DNA of 64,000 bases from Pelodera strongyloides (taxonomy: Eukaryota > Nematoda > Chromadorea > Rhabditida > Rhabditidae). The DNA is taken from contig JAANDG010000603.1 in NCBI GenBank assembly GCA_036852015.1, positions 1 to 64,000 on the forward strand, given 5' to 3'. Below, piece by piece: positions 36,401-46,799 of the stretch. The notes below the pieces were generated by a model, which ran no database searches, was not told the origin of the DNA, and was given only the letters and a program-made list of their open reading frames with translations. Position numbers and translations under genes: made by a program. Numbering within the stretch: the first letter of the stretch is position 1; the number at the start of each line of letters is the position of its first letter.

Positions 36401-37664
36401 GAAAATGGAGTGAAATATGCGGATTTTGTTTATGAGGTAATGGGTAATTTTGTGAGTATATTTCACGATCAAGGAGGTGAAGGTGTACTGAGATGTCCGT
36501 GATATTTATTTTAAATGTTGTAGGTGTAACACTGCGTTTTAACTGTTGGACTCGAGTCAACTCGAGTGTTTTTGTGAATTATTAGTTGATTTAATAACAT
36601 TTTTTTCCAGAAAGCTCGGTCGAAACTGGACGCTTACCGGGAAACGTTGGTGAGATGTTACACGGCGATTAAGTGTTCAGCGTTCCACACGTTGGTCTCG
36701 TCTGCGTCATATGCGGACTACTTACCCAGCGATGGTATGGTGATTTTATGCTTGGAAATTGTGTTACTTTTAAAGTAAATCGTAGAACGAAGCAACGAAG
36801 AGAAGCTCGTTATGATAAGTAGTTAAGAGTTAAGCTCATGTCATTTTGTGTAAAATGTCCGGCCGTACTGTCCGTGCAACATGAAGTCGCGAACCACGCA
36901 AGCCAAGTTTATGGTATGATAAAATGTATTCCTTGGATTTCTATGCAAATGGGGCGTGTTTCGAGTTTCAACAGCCGCTTACTTACTTATTTTCTCTCTG
37001 TTTCAGATGTCTCCGACTTTGCTAAAGAAGTGATTATGTGCTGTGTCTTAGAACAATCGGAACTGCAGGTTAGAACGTATTATATATGTGTTTTTTTTTC
37101 GGTTAACCGGATTTTTTGTCTTTTTATCTGGTTTACAAATCTAATTTCTTCATTACAACTACAGTAGTTAATTTCTTGCGTCTTTAGGTGTATGCTCCTC
37201 AACTCACCTTCGAGTGTCTCCGAGCCAGTGTTGAGTCCGCGTTTCAGTTGTTTATAAAACACTTGGTGAGTTGTTTTAAATATTTTGTTGTTTTGTTATC
37301 CTGGTATTATTCGTTTGTAGATTTTTTATCTTATGCAGATTGTATATATGGAGCTCGTTTAGGTCGAGCACCCTCCCGTTGACATGGAGGGCACCACGCA
37401 GTGTGTGATTGACATCTCCGCGCTCGAACAGGCTCTCAGTCCTTTTCTCAGTCTAGAGACAAGGACCCTTCTCAATTCGTATCGGGCAGAGTTGGTGGGC
37501 AAGTTGGATCAGAAGTGAGTTATATTGTTTATTTGTTTATGTTTGCCCTTTTGTGAAGTTTGTTTTGCTTGTTAGCTATATTGCGCTACCATGGGTTCTT
37601 GTGGCGTTTAGGAGAGAGGAATGTTAATTTGAATATTCGGGCACTCTTAGCATACTACTTCTGG

Positions 37665-37733
<69 letters not shown>

Positions 37734-37956
37734 TTGTTTAAAAAAAAAGTGAGCTCACGAGATGCATGTCGAGTGTTCGTTCCGTTCCTCGAAAATAGTA
37801 AAAAAACGTCTAATATTGGTTTTCCTTCCCCTAATTCGCTTACGTTTCTCTAGGAAACTGCAACGTTGTCTTTTGAATATGCGTAATTCGATGCGAATGG
37901 CTCTGGAGAGTTTGGAGTGTGTAGATAAAGAGGACGGGAATGCGACCACTATTTGA
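27421..37956 (+). CDS. sec-5: Exocyst complex subunit Sec5 (EXOC2), 876 aa
   Basis: Sec5 is a subunit of the exocyst, which tethers secretory vesicles to the plasma membrane. Exons: 27421-27493, 27738-27834, 28129-28242, 28433-28511, 30366-30474, 30960-31023, 31179-31260, 31386-31499, 32124-32276, 32518-32599, 32801-32913, 33361-33463, 33683-33724, 33875-34014, 34181-34269, 34458-34541, 34836-34957, 35184-35278, 35412-35494, 35744-35894, 36314-36436, 36611-36734, 37007-37068, 37188-37265, 37363-37514, 37854-37956; every phase is consistent. The N-terminal IPT/TIG domain, the Ral-binding module in animal Sec5, is clear: GLSPTEGTPGTQITIRGEFL, FICGTDCL, RVGQAN and KSGGRGSS. The helical CATCHR-type rod follows (LRIGLKNMQIEKRNET; ALSVLTRFKFIFFLNKSI). 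Length is close to known animal Sec5. The start follows an acceptor-like TTTTAG by six bases. A 1.56-kb Helitron-like element fills most of intron 4. Confidence 0.95.
28632..28728. mobile_element. Truncated copy of the CAGAGGCCATATTC-type element
   Basis: The left end GCGGCCATATTCACAACCCC and the middle (CCTGGGGACAGAAAATAGCA; GACGGGGAATTCCCC) match the element at 26724-26872. The right inverted repeat is absent. Confidence 0.75.
29158..29500. repeat. 110-bp tandem repeat inside the Helitron-like element
   Basis: GCCGAGCGATA recurs at 29268, 29378 and 29488, a period of 110 bases. The last full unit is almost identical to the one before; the first is diverged. Apparent open frames here on both strands (29071-29618) are products of the repeat. 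Confidence 0.88.
29735..30250. repeat. About 225-bp tandem repeat inside the Helitron-like element
   Basis: ATATAGTCAACAGAAACTAA recurs near 29741, 29968 and 30190, each followed by ACTTATATAGCCCAG-like or CTTATAGATATAGCCCAG-like text. Units are 220-230 bases and imperfect; the last is shortened. Confidence 0.8.
31721..31749. other. Short perfect hairpin in Sec5 intron 8
   Basis: TTTACACGGCAGAGCA pairs with TGCTCTGTCGTGTAAA (one G-T) around a short CGTGATA loop. It has no known function; it may be a tiny inverted-repeat remnant. Confidence 0.5.
31808..32079. mobile_element. 272-bp palindromic element in Sec5 intron 8
   Basis: GGGCGCGTTCGGGATTGATT and its reverse complement form the ends, and the inverted repeats of about 120 bases extend almost to the centre (AATACAGTATGAATTAGC against GCTAATTCATACTGTATT). 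No TTAA lies at the ends, so it is a different family from the TTAAAG elements. Confidence 0.9.
33563..33672. mobile_element. Possible short inverted-repeat insertion in Sec5 intron 12
   Basis: TTAAAAGGTT at the left is mirrored by AACCTTTTAA at the right, enclosing a GC-rich core (GAGCGGGCGGGACCGTG). The terminal repeats are only about 10 bases, so the call is weak. Confidence 0.35.
36003..36170. mobile_element. TTAAAGCG inverted-repeat element in Sec5 intron 20
   Basis: TTAAAGCGAAATACCGGCCG left end and CCGGCCGGTATTTCGCTTTAA right end are both intact. The interior is shortened relative to other copies. Confidence 0.9.
37666..37733. repeat. (TA)n microsatellite
   Basis: About 65 bases of TA dinucleotide with two short interruptions, in the last Sec5 intron. 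Confidence 0.95.
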
Positions 37957-38522
37957 TCAACTAAATTGGGATTGATTGATGTTTTGGTCTGGACCTGGCC
38001 CTTGCTTGGACGCGCCTCTTTTGGTTAGTTTTTGAAACAGTGAATTGAATTCTGTTGTTCCAATAGTACCAAGGTAGTAATAGTACCAAGGAAACTGATC
38101 TGTAGATCCGCTTATTTTGGTGCTTATCCGAATATTCCGAATGGGTTAAATTCCTTTTCACTATTTCAGTCTTACTTTTTTAGGAAATTCTTTCCAACTT
38201 TTACAAAAAAATCTGTGTATAAAATAGAGTCCCAGAGTGATATTTCTTTTAAGTCTTTTTACTGGATCATTTGTTTATTATTTCTCAGGTCTTGTATCGT
38301 TTGCTTACGTCCGCTGTTTACTTATTCATTCAGCACTGTCTTGCCCAGTTCAATACAGTTTGTACCAGTCTTTTGTATAGTTTATAGATTCCAGAATAAG
38401 TTTTAATGACCATTTACGAATTGTCTTGTCATCATCAGTTTCACGTTTCTGCATAATATTTGGCCTAGTTTGGGCGTTTCAGTCTTTTTAGGATATTTAC
38501 TCGTGTGCCGCTCAATCGTTTA

Positions 38523-38705
38523 TTAAAGCGAAATACCGGCCGGTTTTTGAAACGCATCTCAAGCCCTTACATTCCTATGCTTTTATGCAAGGTGGGGTCT
38601 AATTGGGGTTTAGTTTTTATTCTAATTTTTGCACATTTGTATGTGCTGCATACGAAAGCAGGTGTACGCAATGCGTTTCAAAAACCGGCCGATATTTCGC
38701 TTTAA
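38523..38705. mobile_element. TTAAAGCG inverted-repeat element after Sec5
   Basis: Both ends are intact (TTAAAGCGAAATACCGGCCG; CCGGCCGATATTTCGCTTTAA). It belongs to the variant with AAGGTGGGGTCTAATTGGGG inside, also seen at 16609-16797. Confidence 0.9.
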
Positions 38706-38972
38706 ATTGTTTATGATTTTATATGAGCTACATTATCATGCGCCATTATTTACAGCTTTACACTTTACAAAAATAATTTAATAAGAAAATATAAAACTTG
38801 CGTGTTTTCGATTTACGTACGATAGTTTACTCACTGTGGTGGAATTGCTGTGATATATTTGTTTTATGCTTTTTTATTTTCATCCACCTCACCTAGGAAC
38901 TTTTTTTATAGTTCTATGTACCTATTTGTGAATTGTGCAATTTGGTAAAAGAAATTATAGATTAGATGTATA

Positions 38973-38978
38973 AATAAA
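38973..38978 (+). terminator. Poly(A) signal AATAAA, probably for Sec5
   Basis: AATAAA in a T-rich 3' flank, about 1 kb past the Sec5 stop and 185 bases before the next gene's acceptor. Confidence 0.5.
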
Positions 38979-39155
38979 GTTTTATTTTTTTATTGGAAGT
39001 TTATTTTAGAGTTATGTCAATTGGCTTATTTCCAATCATGTATCTGACTTGTTTTGTACCTATTTATTTTATGAAACTCTATTCATTTTATCGAACTGAT
39101 GTTTGTTGACTTTTTAGTTATATTGCTGAATTTGTCTAATCTAATTATATTAATA

Positions 39156-39162
39156 TTTTCAG
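39156..39162 (+). promoter_or_regulatory. Trans-splice acceptor-like TTTTCAG before the TMPPE start
   Basis: ATTTTCAG ends three bases before the ATG at 39166. With no upstream coding exon visible, it fits a spliced-leader addition site. Confidence 0.55.
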
Positions 39163-39165
39163 CGA

Positions 39166-42100
39166 ATGGGTGGATCTCGATGGCCATCACCCACTTTTGT
39201 GATACTTACGCTCTTTGGCCTATTCTACGCTTTTCTACACTTTGCCGCCAAACCATGGGTAAGTTTTGGGCTTGCGTTTTTCTGATACGTGTGTGTAATT
39301 ATGGTAATTGTTAATTTCGACGTCTTTGAGCATGTGGGCGATGTCACATCGCCTATTTATTCTTTGCTGTGGTGTGTGTTTCATTTGAGAGAATAATTAT
39401 TTATGTTACTATAGATATCGTGGGTCGTTAATCGGTATGATATATGGTTAGTAAAAAATCAATAATGTTGTTGCTAAGCGTACCGTATCTTATTTAGTCG
39501 GAGAGCGCTACGGGCTATGTGATTGGCAATCGCTATCGCGTGATTGCTGTGATGAAGCTCGAGATCTTCATGCTCTTTGTCAATGTGTTTGTGTACAGAC
39601 AACTGATGCACTGGTTTGTGATAGAGGACGAACGGCTCAGAGGGAAGTATGGAATTAACCACAAGGTTTGTGTGTTTTGTTTGTGTGTGTGTGTGTTTAC
39701 TTTGAAGATGCAGTTTCCATGCATGTGGCATGCTTGTGAGTGAAATAGTGAAAGCCACTAGGCAGTAGGCATGTATGTATCTAGATAGAGATGGAGTTCA
39801 CCAGTAATTCTTATCATTTCAGAGAAAAGTGCGCGACAGATGGGCTTCCATACTAATCGTGTTCCTGTTATGTTCGCATCTAATTTATGTGATGTACTAT
39901 GCGCCTGCCTGGATCCAGTGGTTATTCTTTGACATCTCGGCGGTGGCTTGCGGTACGTAGTTTATTTTTATATATTAATGTCACCTTTGACATACCAGCT
40001 TTTAGCTTACCTATTTTCTGTTATCGTGTACGTTTTGTTTCTTTAGTTTGGGAATGTGCATTCCTTGTGTTTAACGACAGTTGAGTGAAAAGTGATTTTG
40101 GGCTAACTAGTGATAGATTTCTTATATTTCTAATATGCTAATTTATATTTTTCAGGTATTTGGACCAATTTGATAGCGTTTGTCTCCGGCTTCTTCCTTG
40201 TGAATATACTAATCGTGCCTTTTAATGTAAGTTGTTTTTTATTTATTTACAGTATAGTAATGCAGAGGTGCTACTGAATTTGAATAAGCCGAGTCCGAGT
40301 TATCGTAATCTTTTAATCACCCTGCCCTTAATCCTTAATTCAGGCGATTCCACCGCTACGATGGTTCATTGCTCAATGTTGCCGTCTACGGTACATTTAT
40401 GGACTAGTCTATGATAGAAAGGAGCAAATCAAGTTCACCATTTGGTTCAGCTGTATACTATCGTTTCTAATGTGGTATGTTTCTTTCCGGGCTGTCAGTT
40501 TACGCGAACTTTTTTCTAGACTCTCGCAGTGTTAGTTTGAAAGTGTGATTGCGCCTGTATGACAACGAGTTTGGGTGCAGCTTACAGCCTTACAGCTATT
40601 TGCACTTTTTATATTTTATTTTACTGTGGCTGTAGGCTATGGTAATTTGTGTGTATTGTTTGTGTGTTATCGACAATGTTTTTTTTTCAGGTATAGCTCT
40701 GATAAAATTGTGGTGAAGGAGCTGTCAATTCCTGTGAAGAATTTGACAGCGGATGGGGGACAAATACGCTTTGCCATGATTTCTGACATTCACGCGGGGG
40801 CCAGTGTCTATAAGGAACAGGTGCGTTTTTAATATATTTTCTTGTGAGATTCATACCGTACCGGTACATGAGTGTAAAAGCAAAGTCAGTTTTTGCTTTT
40901 GCTGTTCGTCGCTCGGGTTAATTCAACCTACCCTTCATGTGGACCGTGTTGTGGATGTGCTTTCAGTATACTTTGCCCGTTTTTTTTGACGGTGTTGATG
41001 TTTCTTAATTCGTTGTAAGCTAATAGCTAAAGGTTTAACTCAACAAATCTCCAGGTTGACCATGTTGTGGACGCGGTCCTGCCCCTCAAAGTCGACGCGG
41101 TCCTGCTGGTGGGTGATATGGTTGATGGATCCGTTGCATCATTGGCCGATAGATTGTCGCCATTATGGTTGCTCGCTCAGAGGTTTGTCAATCTATTTGT
41201 AGTTTGTAGTCATTAGTCTCATGCAGCTTGTAATATAATATAGCTATGTTTCGGCGCCTATGGCCTATGGCCCACCAAGTAACCCATGAGGAGTTTTCCT
41301 TATTCTCGTCCCTCTCGTGCAGACTGTTTTCGTTTTTCTAGTATTCTTTCTTGGATCCATAAATAAGACTGATATTGCGAATTGATGCGGATAAGGACCG
41401 AAACCCCTATGGTGCAGCTGCAACTGCACTAAGGACGCGAACATACCAACTACTAAACAACCTAAGGACCCTGTGCAATTTAGATTTCCCACCTTTTTCG
41501 TCAGTGGCAATCATGAGTACTATTACGGTGATGCGGAGGAGTGGATGGAATTGTATAGGAGGAAAGGGATCCATGTTCTTGCAAATAAGTAAGTAATATT
41601 TTGAATTTGAAGATGTTTTATATGGACCCTTTATTTTTTCTTGTGTACTTTCTTGTACGATGTTACTTGTCTAATTGATGCCGGCTATTCGTTAGTGTGT
41701 TCTTTTTTGGCATTGCCTGCCAACCAAAGTTGAAACACTTGAAAGAAGTGTTTTATTATAATCTTACTTTCCTTACTTTTGCTCGTTTAGTGCAACGACG
41801 TTCCGTGGCGTTTGTCTAGCTGGAGTGAACGATATTGCTACGCATAAAGCAGGGTAGGTTTTTTGGTTTTAGCCTTTGGTACAAGGTTAAAAGGTTTGCA
41901 GCTTATGATGTAAGAAGTAAGGAAACAAGCTAATAAGCTTTTGGCTTATATGGTAGTGTTTTTGGCTTACACCAGAGGAACCCCTTCTTCTTTAATCTTT
42001 ACACGTTTGGGTCGTAGGCATTAACTTACGTCGGTCGGTGGGCGCCGCTCCTTTTTGTTGCGGAAAACTGGTGTAGTTTTTATCCGTCCATTTTCAGTAT

Positions 42101-42702
42101 TGCCGATCATGAGCTGAATTTCACGCGTGCGTTGTCTGCATGTCCTCCGTATAGCTCAGCTTCTCGTGTGCTTTTATCGCACAATCCGGCATCGGTGAAG
42201 GAACTTTTGCCATCTCAACTGTCCACGATTGATGTGATGCTATCGGGTTGGTTATTGATTAGGATATTGATTTTTCATAGATTGAGTCACGACGCTTTGC
42301 TAAGGTCTTATTGTCTTATGATGTGTGTACGTGTAATGTGTGCCCCTAATAGTGACTGCTTGTGACGTTGGTACATACGATAAATACTTGTTTCAGCCTG
42401 AAACGACGATTTTTTTTGGTGTTTACTTGTATTTTTAAACATTGTAGATGGTAGTGTTGTGTAATTTACTTGAACGTTTTATTATTTACATTTATTTTCC
42501 TTTAGGGCACACTCATGCGGGCCAGTTCTATGTCGTCTTTCCTGTTGTCTATTGGATGCTACCGTACTACTATGGATTGTATGACCTACCGCAGCCATCC
42601 TCGGGAAAGCTGTTTGTATCAGCTGGGAGCTTGTATCAAGGACCACCCATGAAGATGTTGGCAATGTCAGAGGTTTGGGTGATCACACTCACAAGTGCAT
42701 AG
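39166..42702 (+). CDS. TMPPE-like transmembrane metallophosphoesterase, 454 aa
   Basis: Exons: 39166-39258, 39498-39665, 39823-39952, 40156-40226, 40344-40474, 40691-40820, 41055-41182, 41484-41588, 41791-41853, 42098-42246, 42506-42702 (TAG). The protein has several hydrophobic segments in the first 200 residues (TFVILTLFGLFYAFLHF, ILIVFLLCSHLIYVMYY, LIAFVSGFFLVNILI, FTIWFSCILSFLMW), then a complete calcineurin-like metallophosphoesterase domain: DIH (230-232), GDMVD (261-265), GNHE (292-295), the His of SHNP (368) and GHTH (390-393). These ligands bind the two catalytic metals. Layout and length match vertebrate TMPPE (about 450 aa). Its physiological substrate is not known to me. It lies head-to-tail with Sec5 and alpha-6. 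Confidence 0.9.
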
Positions 42703-44036
42703 GGAGAGGGACAGGTATTTTAGTTTAATTTATTTGTAGTTTAATTATTACAGATATTATAGATACCTTTTTATTGTAGTTCGTAGTTAACTCTTGTCTT
42801 GCGTACTGTGTAGGAAAGGAGTGAGTGGAGATATTTAATGAAAATTAGGTTTTACTTTACTTGTTCAATTGATTAGTGCCAAGTACCTATTTCTTCTCGG
42901 ATATTAATTGAGCAGTTTCTTTTAGTTATTTATTTAATCGCGCGGGTGATTCCGTTTTTTCCTTGGTTCTTGTCCTTTTTCCTTTCCTTGTGAAATGTTA
43001 GTAGTTGTACACATATTAGCCCGTATTCTCGGGTCGACGGAAACGTTCCGGTTGGGAAATCCTTTGTATGCAAATTTCTCGACTATCTAAACTAGCTGGA
43101 GGAAAAATTTGCATACGAATGAGCTCCCAAACGGAACATTCCCGTCGGCCCGAGAATACGGGCTATTGTGTAGAATAACGGAATCACCCTGCCGTTCTTT
43201 GTACTGTTTATCTGTGATATGTTTTAGCTTTCTGTTAACCTCTTACAAATGCACAATAACCGGTTTTAGAGTTCACTTTTGTTTAGCATATGTAGTTTAT
43301 TAATTCCAAGATCTCCTTGTCAAAAGCATTATCTGTGTGTCGGCTGATCCAGATATTGAACTTTTTACTTTATACGTCATTCTTGGTCGAGCTTTCATGT
43401 TTTCCAGTTTAATTAAGAGAGTAGGGTTTATAATTGCTTTACAAGTACAGTGCTTTATAACTGTATGCTCCGTCTAAATTAAAATTTTTTTTGAATTTGC
43501 AAATGCATTGCTTTTTTCTTCATTTCTATAGCTATAGCCTACGACTATGTGTAGCTGAATTGTTTAACCGACGTGCAATTTTTTTTGCATGTTCAATACT
43601 GTGTGTTAGTTGTTGGTTGGGTATGACTAGGTGGTGAGGTCGGTTTCTTATTAAATTATTATCTACGCATTTACTTTTCTTTCTATGTGATAGGATATTA
43701 TAATTTATACTTTATTCGTTTTTGTTCAAATACATTTTTTTTTAAATTTTATGCGATATAGCTATGCCGTTGGTTTCGGCGAACAGTTACTTATATCTTG
43801 AATGTATTGTACATTGTTAGTTTTCTAATTTATGATTTTTGGGTTTGTGGTTATCGGTTTGAAAGTTCCGCTATTCAGGGTAGAACTCCATTCTTATGCT
43901 CAACTCTCTGTATCTTGATATTCTATTTTGTATTTATTTCCGTTTTATTTGTTTTTATTAATTTTTATTCGTATCTTGTTTTTAATCTCTTCTGTGTTTC
44001 AGGGTCAACTTCTCTCTCTTCATCTAAGCAGCTACA
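42703..44036. other. Intergenic region before the proteasome gene
   Basis: AT-rich, with one palindromic element (43018-43164). No AATAAA was found close to the TMPPE stop. A TTTCAG acceptor ends at 44002, 34 bases before the proteasome start. The frame 43798-44364 only overlaps the first proteasome exon and is a shadow. Confidence 0.6.
43018..43164. mobile_element. 147-bp palindromic element
   Basis: Ends AGCCCGTATTCTCGGGTCGA and CGGCCCGAGAATACGGGCT are inverted repeats; the interior repeats TTTGCATACGAA and TTTGTATGCAAA in inverse. It is unrelated in sequence to the TTAAAG families. Confidence 0.88.
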
Positions 44037-46379
44037 ATGTCGAGGGGTTCGTCAGCTGGTTTCGATCGTCATATCACCATCTTCTCGCCCGAGGGACGTG
44101 TCTATCAGGTCGAGTACGCATTCAAGGCGATCAATAGCACCAACCTGTCTGCTGTGGCTGTCAAGGTATGCTAATTTTTGTGTTTTACTTGGGTTGATTG
44201 TATATACTGTAGGAAATTGGTTTTATTATGTGGAGTCTTTTTCTAGGAATTTTAGGATCTCGGTTTGCCCTCTTTGGGGTATCTATGAACAATTCCGGTT
44301 TTCACTTCTGAACCTTGAATTCAAAACGAAATGTTTCAACACAATGATAATAGTTCGGTCGTAGCGAACAATGACAATGGGCAGATGTTTAACTGTCAAA
44401 TGCTAAATATCATTTGATTAAAATTGAAATTCAGGGCAAGGACACTACATGCATCGCTGTTCAGAAGCGTATTCCGGACAAGCTGATCGTCTCGGACTCT
44501 GTTAGCTCGGTAAGTCATTTTTGAGAGGGTCTTATACCCTGTTTTGGAGTGTTCATAACCATGTAGTGGAATGGGACAATTCTCAGGGTCCCAGTGCCCA
44601 GTGCCAAATAATGTGAGAATACATCATAGGTTCATGTAAATCTCTGATCTGTGTTACTTCGTTGCATCTCCATAGACCTTTTTATAATTCAGGTTTACCA
44701 GCTGAGCCCCACTGTGAGCTGCTGCATGCTTGGCATCATCCCCGACTGCAAGTTCCAGGTGAGTGAGTATTCTCAGCGAATATTGTTATGTTTCGCAAGG
44801 CCTCTGTCGGTACTCCGGTGCCCGTCTATCAATTTTTACCCGATGCTTTGTGCGGATTTACTATGGTTGAGCGGATTTTGTATAGATGTGTTTGATGTTT
44901 CCGGAAAACAAAATGAAGGTTTCTCTTTGTTCCAGGTTCGCCGCGCACAGATGGAGGCCGCTCAGTGGAAGTACAAGAATGGATACGATATGCCCGCCGA
45001 ACAGCTCTCCAGAAGAATCGCCGACCTCAACCAGTTCTATACTCAGAATGCCGAGGTACTGTAATTGTTATATATTGTCTCTGCCATTTTCTTTTTAGCA
45101 TCTAATATGTGAGCATATTACTTGTGTCTATTGTGTACGTTTCTTGACCTATTGCTTTATGCCAATTGGCAGATTTTGTAGCGAATTGTGAGCACGCGTT
45201 GGTCGACTTTGTTCGAGCGTTGTATGCCTAATGTTGAAACTTCATACAGTGCAATTGAATATACTATACTCCAATCTCTACTGTAGTTGGAATATACTGT
45301 ACCCAACCTCTGAGGCCCTCTTGTTCGTTCAGATGCGTTCGCTGGGATGTGCCATGCTAATGATCGGTTATGACGAGGAGGACGGCGCCCAAGTGTTCCG
45401 TGTCGATCCCGCCGGATACTACCGTAACATGCGCGGAGCGGGTCTCGGAGTGAAGAGCACGAGCATCAAGCTGGCCCTTGAGAAGAAGTATGCAATTTTC
45501 TTTAAAGCTGTATGACACGTGGTTCTTGAAAAATATGGCGGGAAAATGTTCCATACAATTCAAATTTGTGTGTCCTGCTGTGCGGCGCACAATTTGCACA
45601 TAGTAGCTGGCCATATCTTTCAAAACCATGTGCCATTCCTCTTTAATATTAACTATGCCTTATATGGGTGTAACTTATTGTTGAGTTAATACATTATGTA
45701 GGCTGTACAGAATTTCATCACCAAATAAACGAGTTGCGTAACACCGTATCACGCAGAGTACCGTAACCGTAACTAATTATTCCCATGTTTTAGGCTGAAG
45801 AAGAAGAGCGATTTTGACCAGGACGGTACCATCCAGGCCGCTCTCGAGGTGCTCCAGGAGAGTCTCGGAAATGACGTCAGAGCTGCCGACCTCGAGCTCA
45901 TTTATGTGTCCAAGGTGGGGGGTTTTATCATTCCGGGCTTATCTCACTTTGGTAAGTCAGTGAGAACTTGCGCTCTCGGTGCGGAAAGACACACGTGTGA
46001 TAAGAGGGGTTTAGGGATCCCTGGCTGTGAGATGGGGTTATAGTCGGTTACTAAATTTTGAAGCGAATATAGACGCCTTTCGTGGTAGTGATATGATGAT
46101 GTTACTTATACTTATTAAAGCGAAATACCGACCGGTTTTTGAAGCGCATTGTGGGCACCAGCATTCTTATACAGCATGTGCAAATGAACATAAATTGTAA
46201 TAAAAAATCGAGCTTCGAGCCAATATATATACAAGAATTCAATTGTCCATGGTGCGTTTCAAAATCCGGCTGGTACTTCGCTTTAAGGATCATTTTTATT
46301 TCAGGATAAGCCTGGACTCAACAAGTTGACGACTGATGAAATTGAGCATCATCTGACCACCATCGCCAACAAGGACTAA
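44037..46379 (+). CDS. pas-1: 20S proteasome subunit alpha-6 (PSMA6), 246 aa
   Basis: This is an alpha-ring subunit of the 20S proteasome core, a structural gate-forming subunit without peptidase activity. Exons: 44037-44165, 44435-44509, 44693-44758, 44936-45055, 45333-45487, 45794-45914, 46305-46379 (TAA). The N-terminal alpha-type signature is plain ([19 protein letters not shown], then VEYAFKAIN), followed by [11 protein letters not shown] and [19 protein letters not shown]. The length of 246 equals that of human PSMA6. The symbol follows the C. elegans orthologue by inference. Introns 5 and 6 carry inverted-repeat elements. An AATAAA at 46683-46688 ends the transcript close to the next gene's acceptor. 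Confidence 0.95.
45502..45647. mobile_element. Short TTTAAAGC-ended element in proteasome intron 5
   Basis: TTTAAAGCTGTATGACACGT near the left and CATGTGCCATTCCTCTTTAA at the right form degenerate inverted ends. The text resembles the GTATAACA subfamily at 23179-23356. The interior is not otherwise recognisable. Confidence 0.5.
46115..46286. mobile_element. TTAAAGCG inverted-repeat element in proteasome intron 6
   Basis: TTAAAGCGAAATACCGACCG and CCGGCTGGTACTTCGCTTTAA ends with TTAA on both sides. It stops 18 bases before the last exon, so it borders the polypyrimidine tract. Confidence 0.9.
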
Positions 46380-46682
46380 ATTTTAATTGTTTTTGGTTTC
46401 TCTTATTTTTACAATTTTGCGGGAGTATCTTTTAAAAAATATGTATAATTTATAATCTGTGCGTTCTTTGTTTACCTAGATATAATTCACTCCCGGTTTC
46501 CTGATTGCTGTTGTAATTTATTGTGTTTTCTTTGCTCGTTTACAGCTTTTATTAATTTATTTACTATTTAATGGCGTGCGTCCGTATTAATAGTCTCCGA
46601 GCTCGTTTTCTTCTGGTTTGTTGCAACTCCGCGTGTATTGACTGTACGGTGTTATGTTGTGTTGTAATGATCTTTTAATTTA

Positions 46683-46698
46683 AATAAATACACTTCAG
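46683..46698 (+). promoter_or_regulatory. Poly(A) signal abutting trans-splice acceptor (operon junction)
   Basis: AATAAA (46683-46688) is followed by TACACTTCAG, an acceptor ending at 46698. The spacing leaves essentially no room between 3'-end cleavage of the alpha-6 mRNA and leader addition to the PINX1 mRNA. Other acceptor-like AGs at 46715, 46732 and 46752 are possible. Confidence 0.5.
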
Positions 46699-46799
46699 GG
46701 TACCTCTCCCCAGGCACTAGCGCTAACGCAGCCTTTTATTGGAGGTTTTGTAGAAGTCTAATTTCTCTACATATTCATCAGACGAATAAAGAAGGGACG

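Larger units (their letters stand above)
37957..39165. other. Sec5 3' flank and intercistronic region
   Basis: Contains an inverted-repeat element (38523-38705) and AATAAA at 38973-38978. An acceptor TTTTCAG ends at 39162, three bases before the next start codon. If the distal AATAAA is used, the Sec5 3' UTR is about 1 kb and contains the element. Confidence 0.6.

Noticed and set aside
43798..44364. 188-codon open frame
   Set aside because: Runs out of frame across the first exon of the proteasome gene; most of it is intron and 5' flank.
46778..46790. AATAAA just before the PINX1 start codon as the alpha-6 poly(A) signal
   Set aside because: It lies inside the presumed PINX1 leader; the AATAAA at 46683 is better placed, though both could be used.
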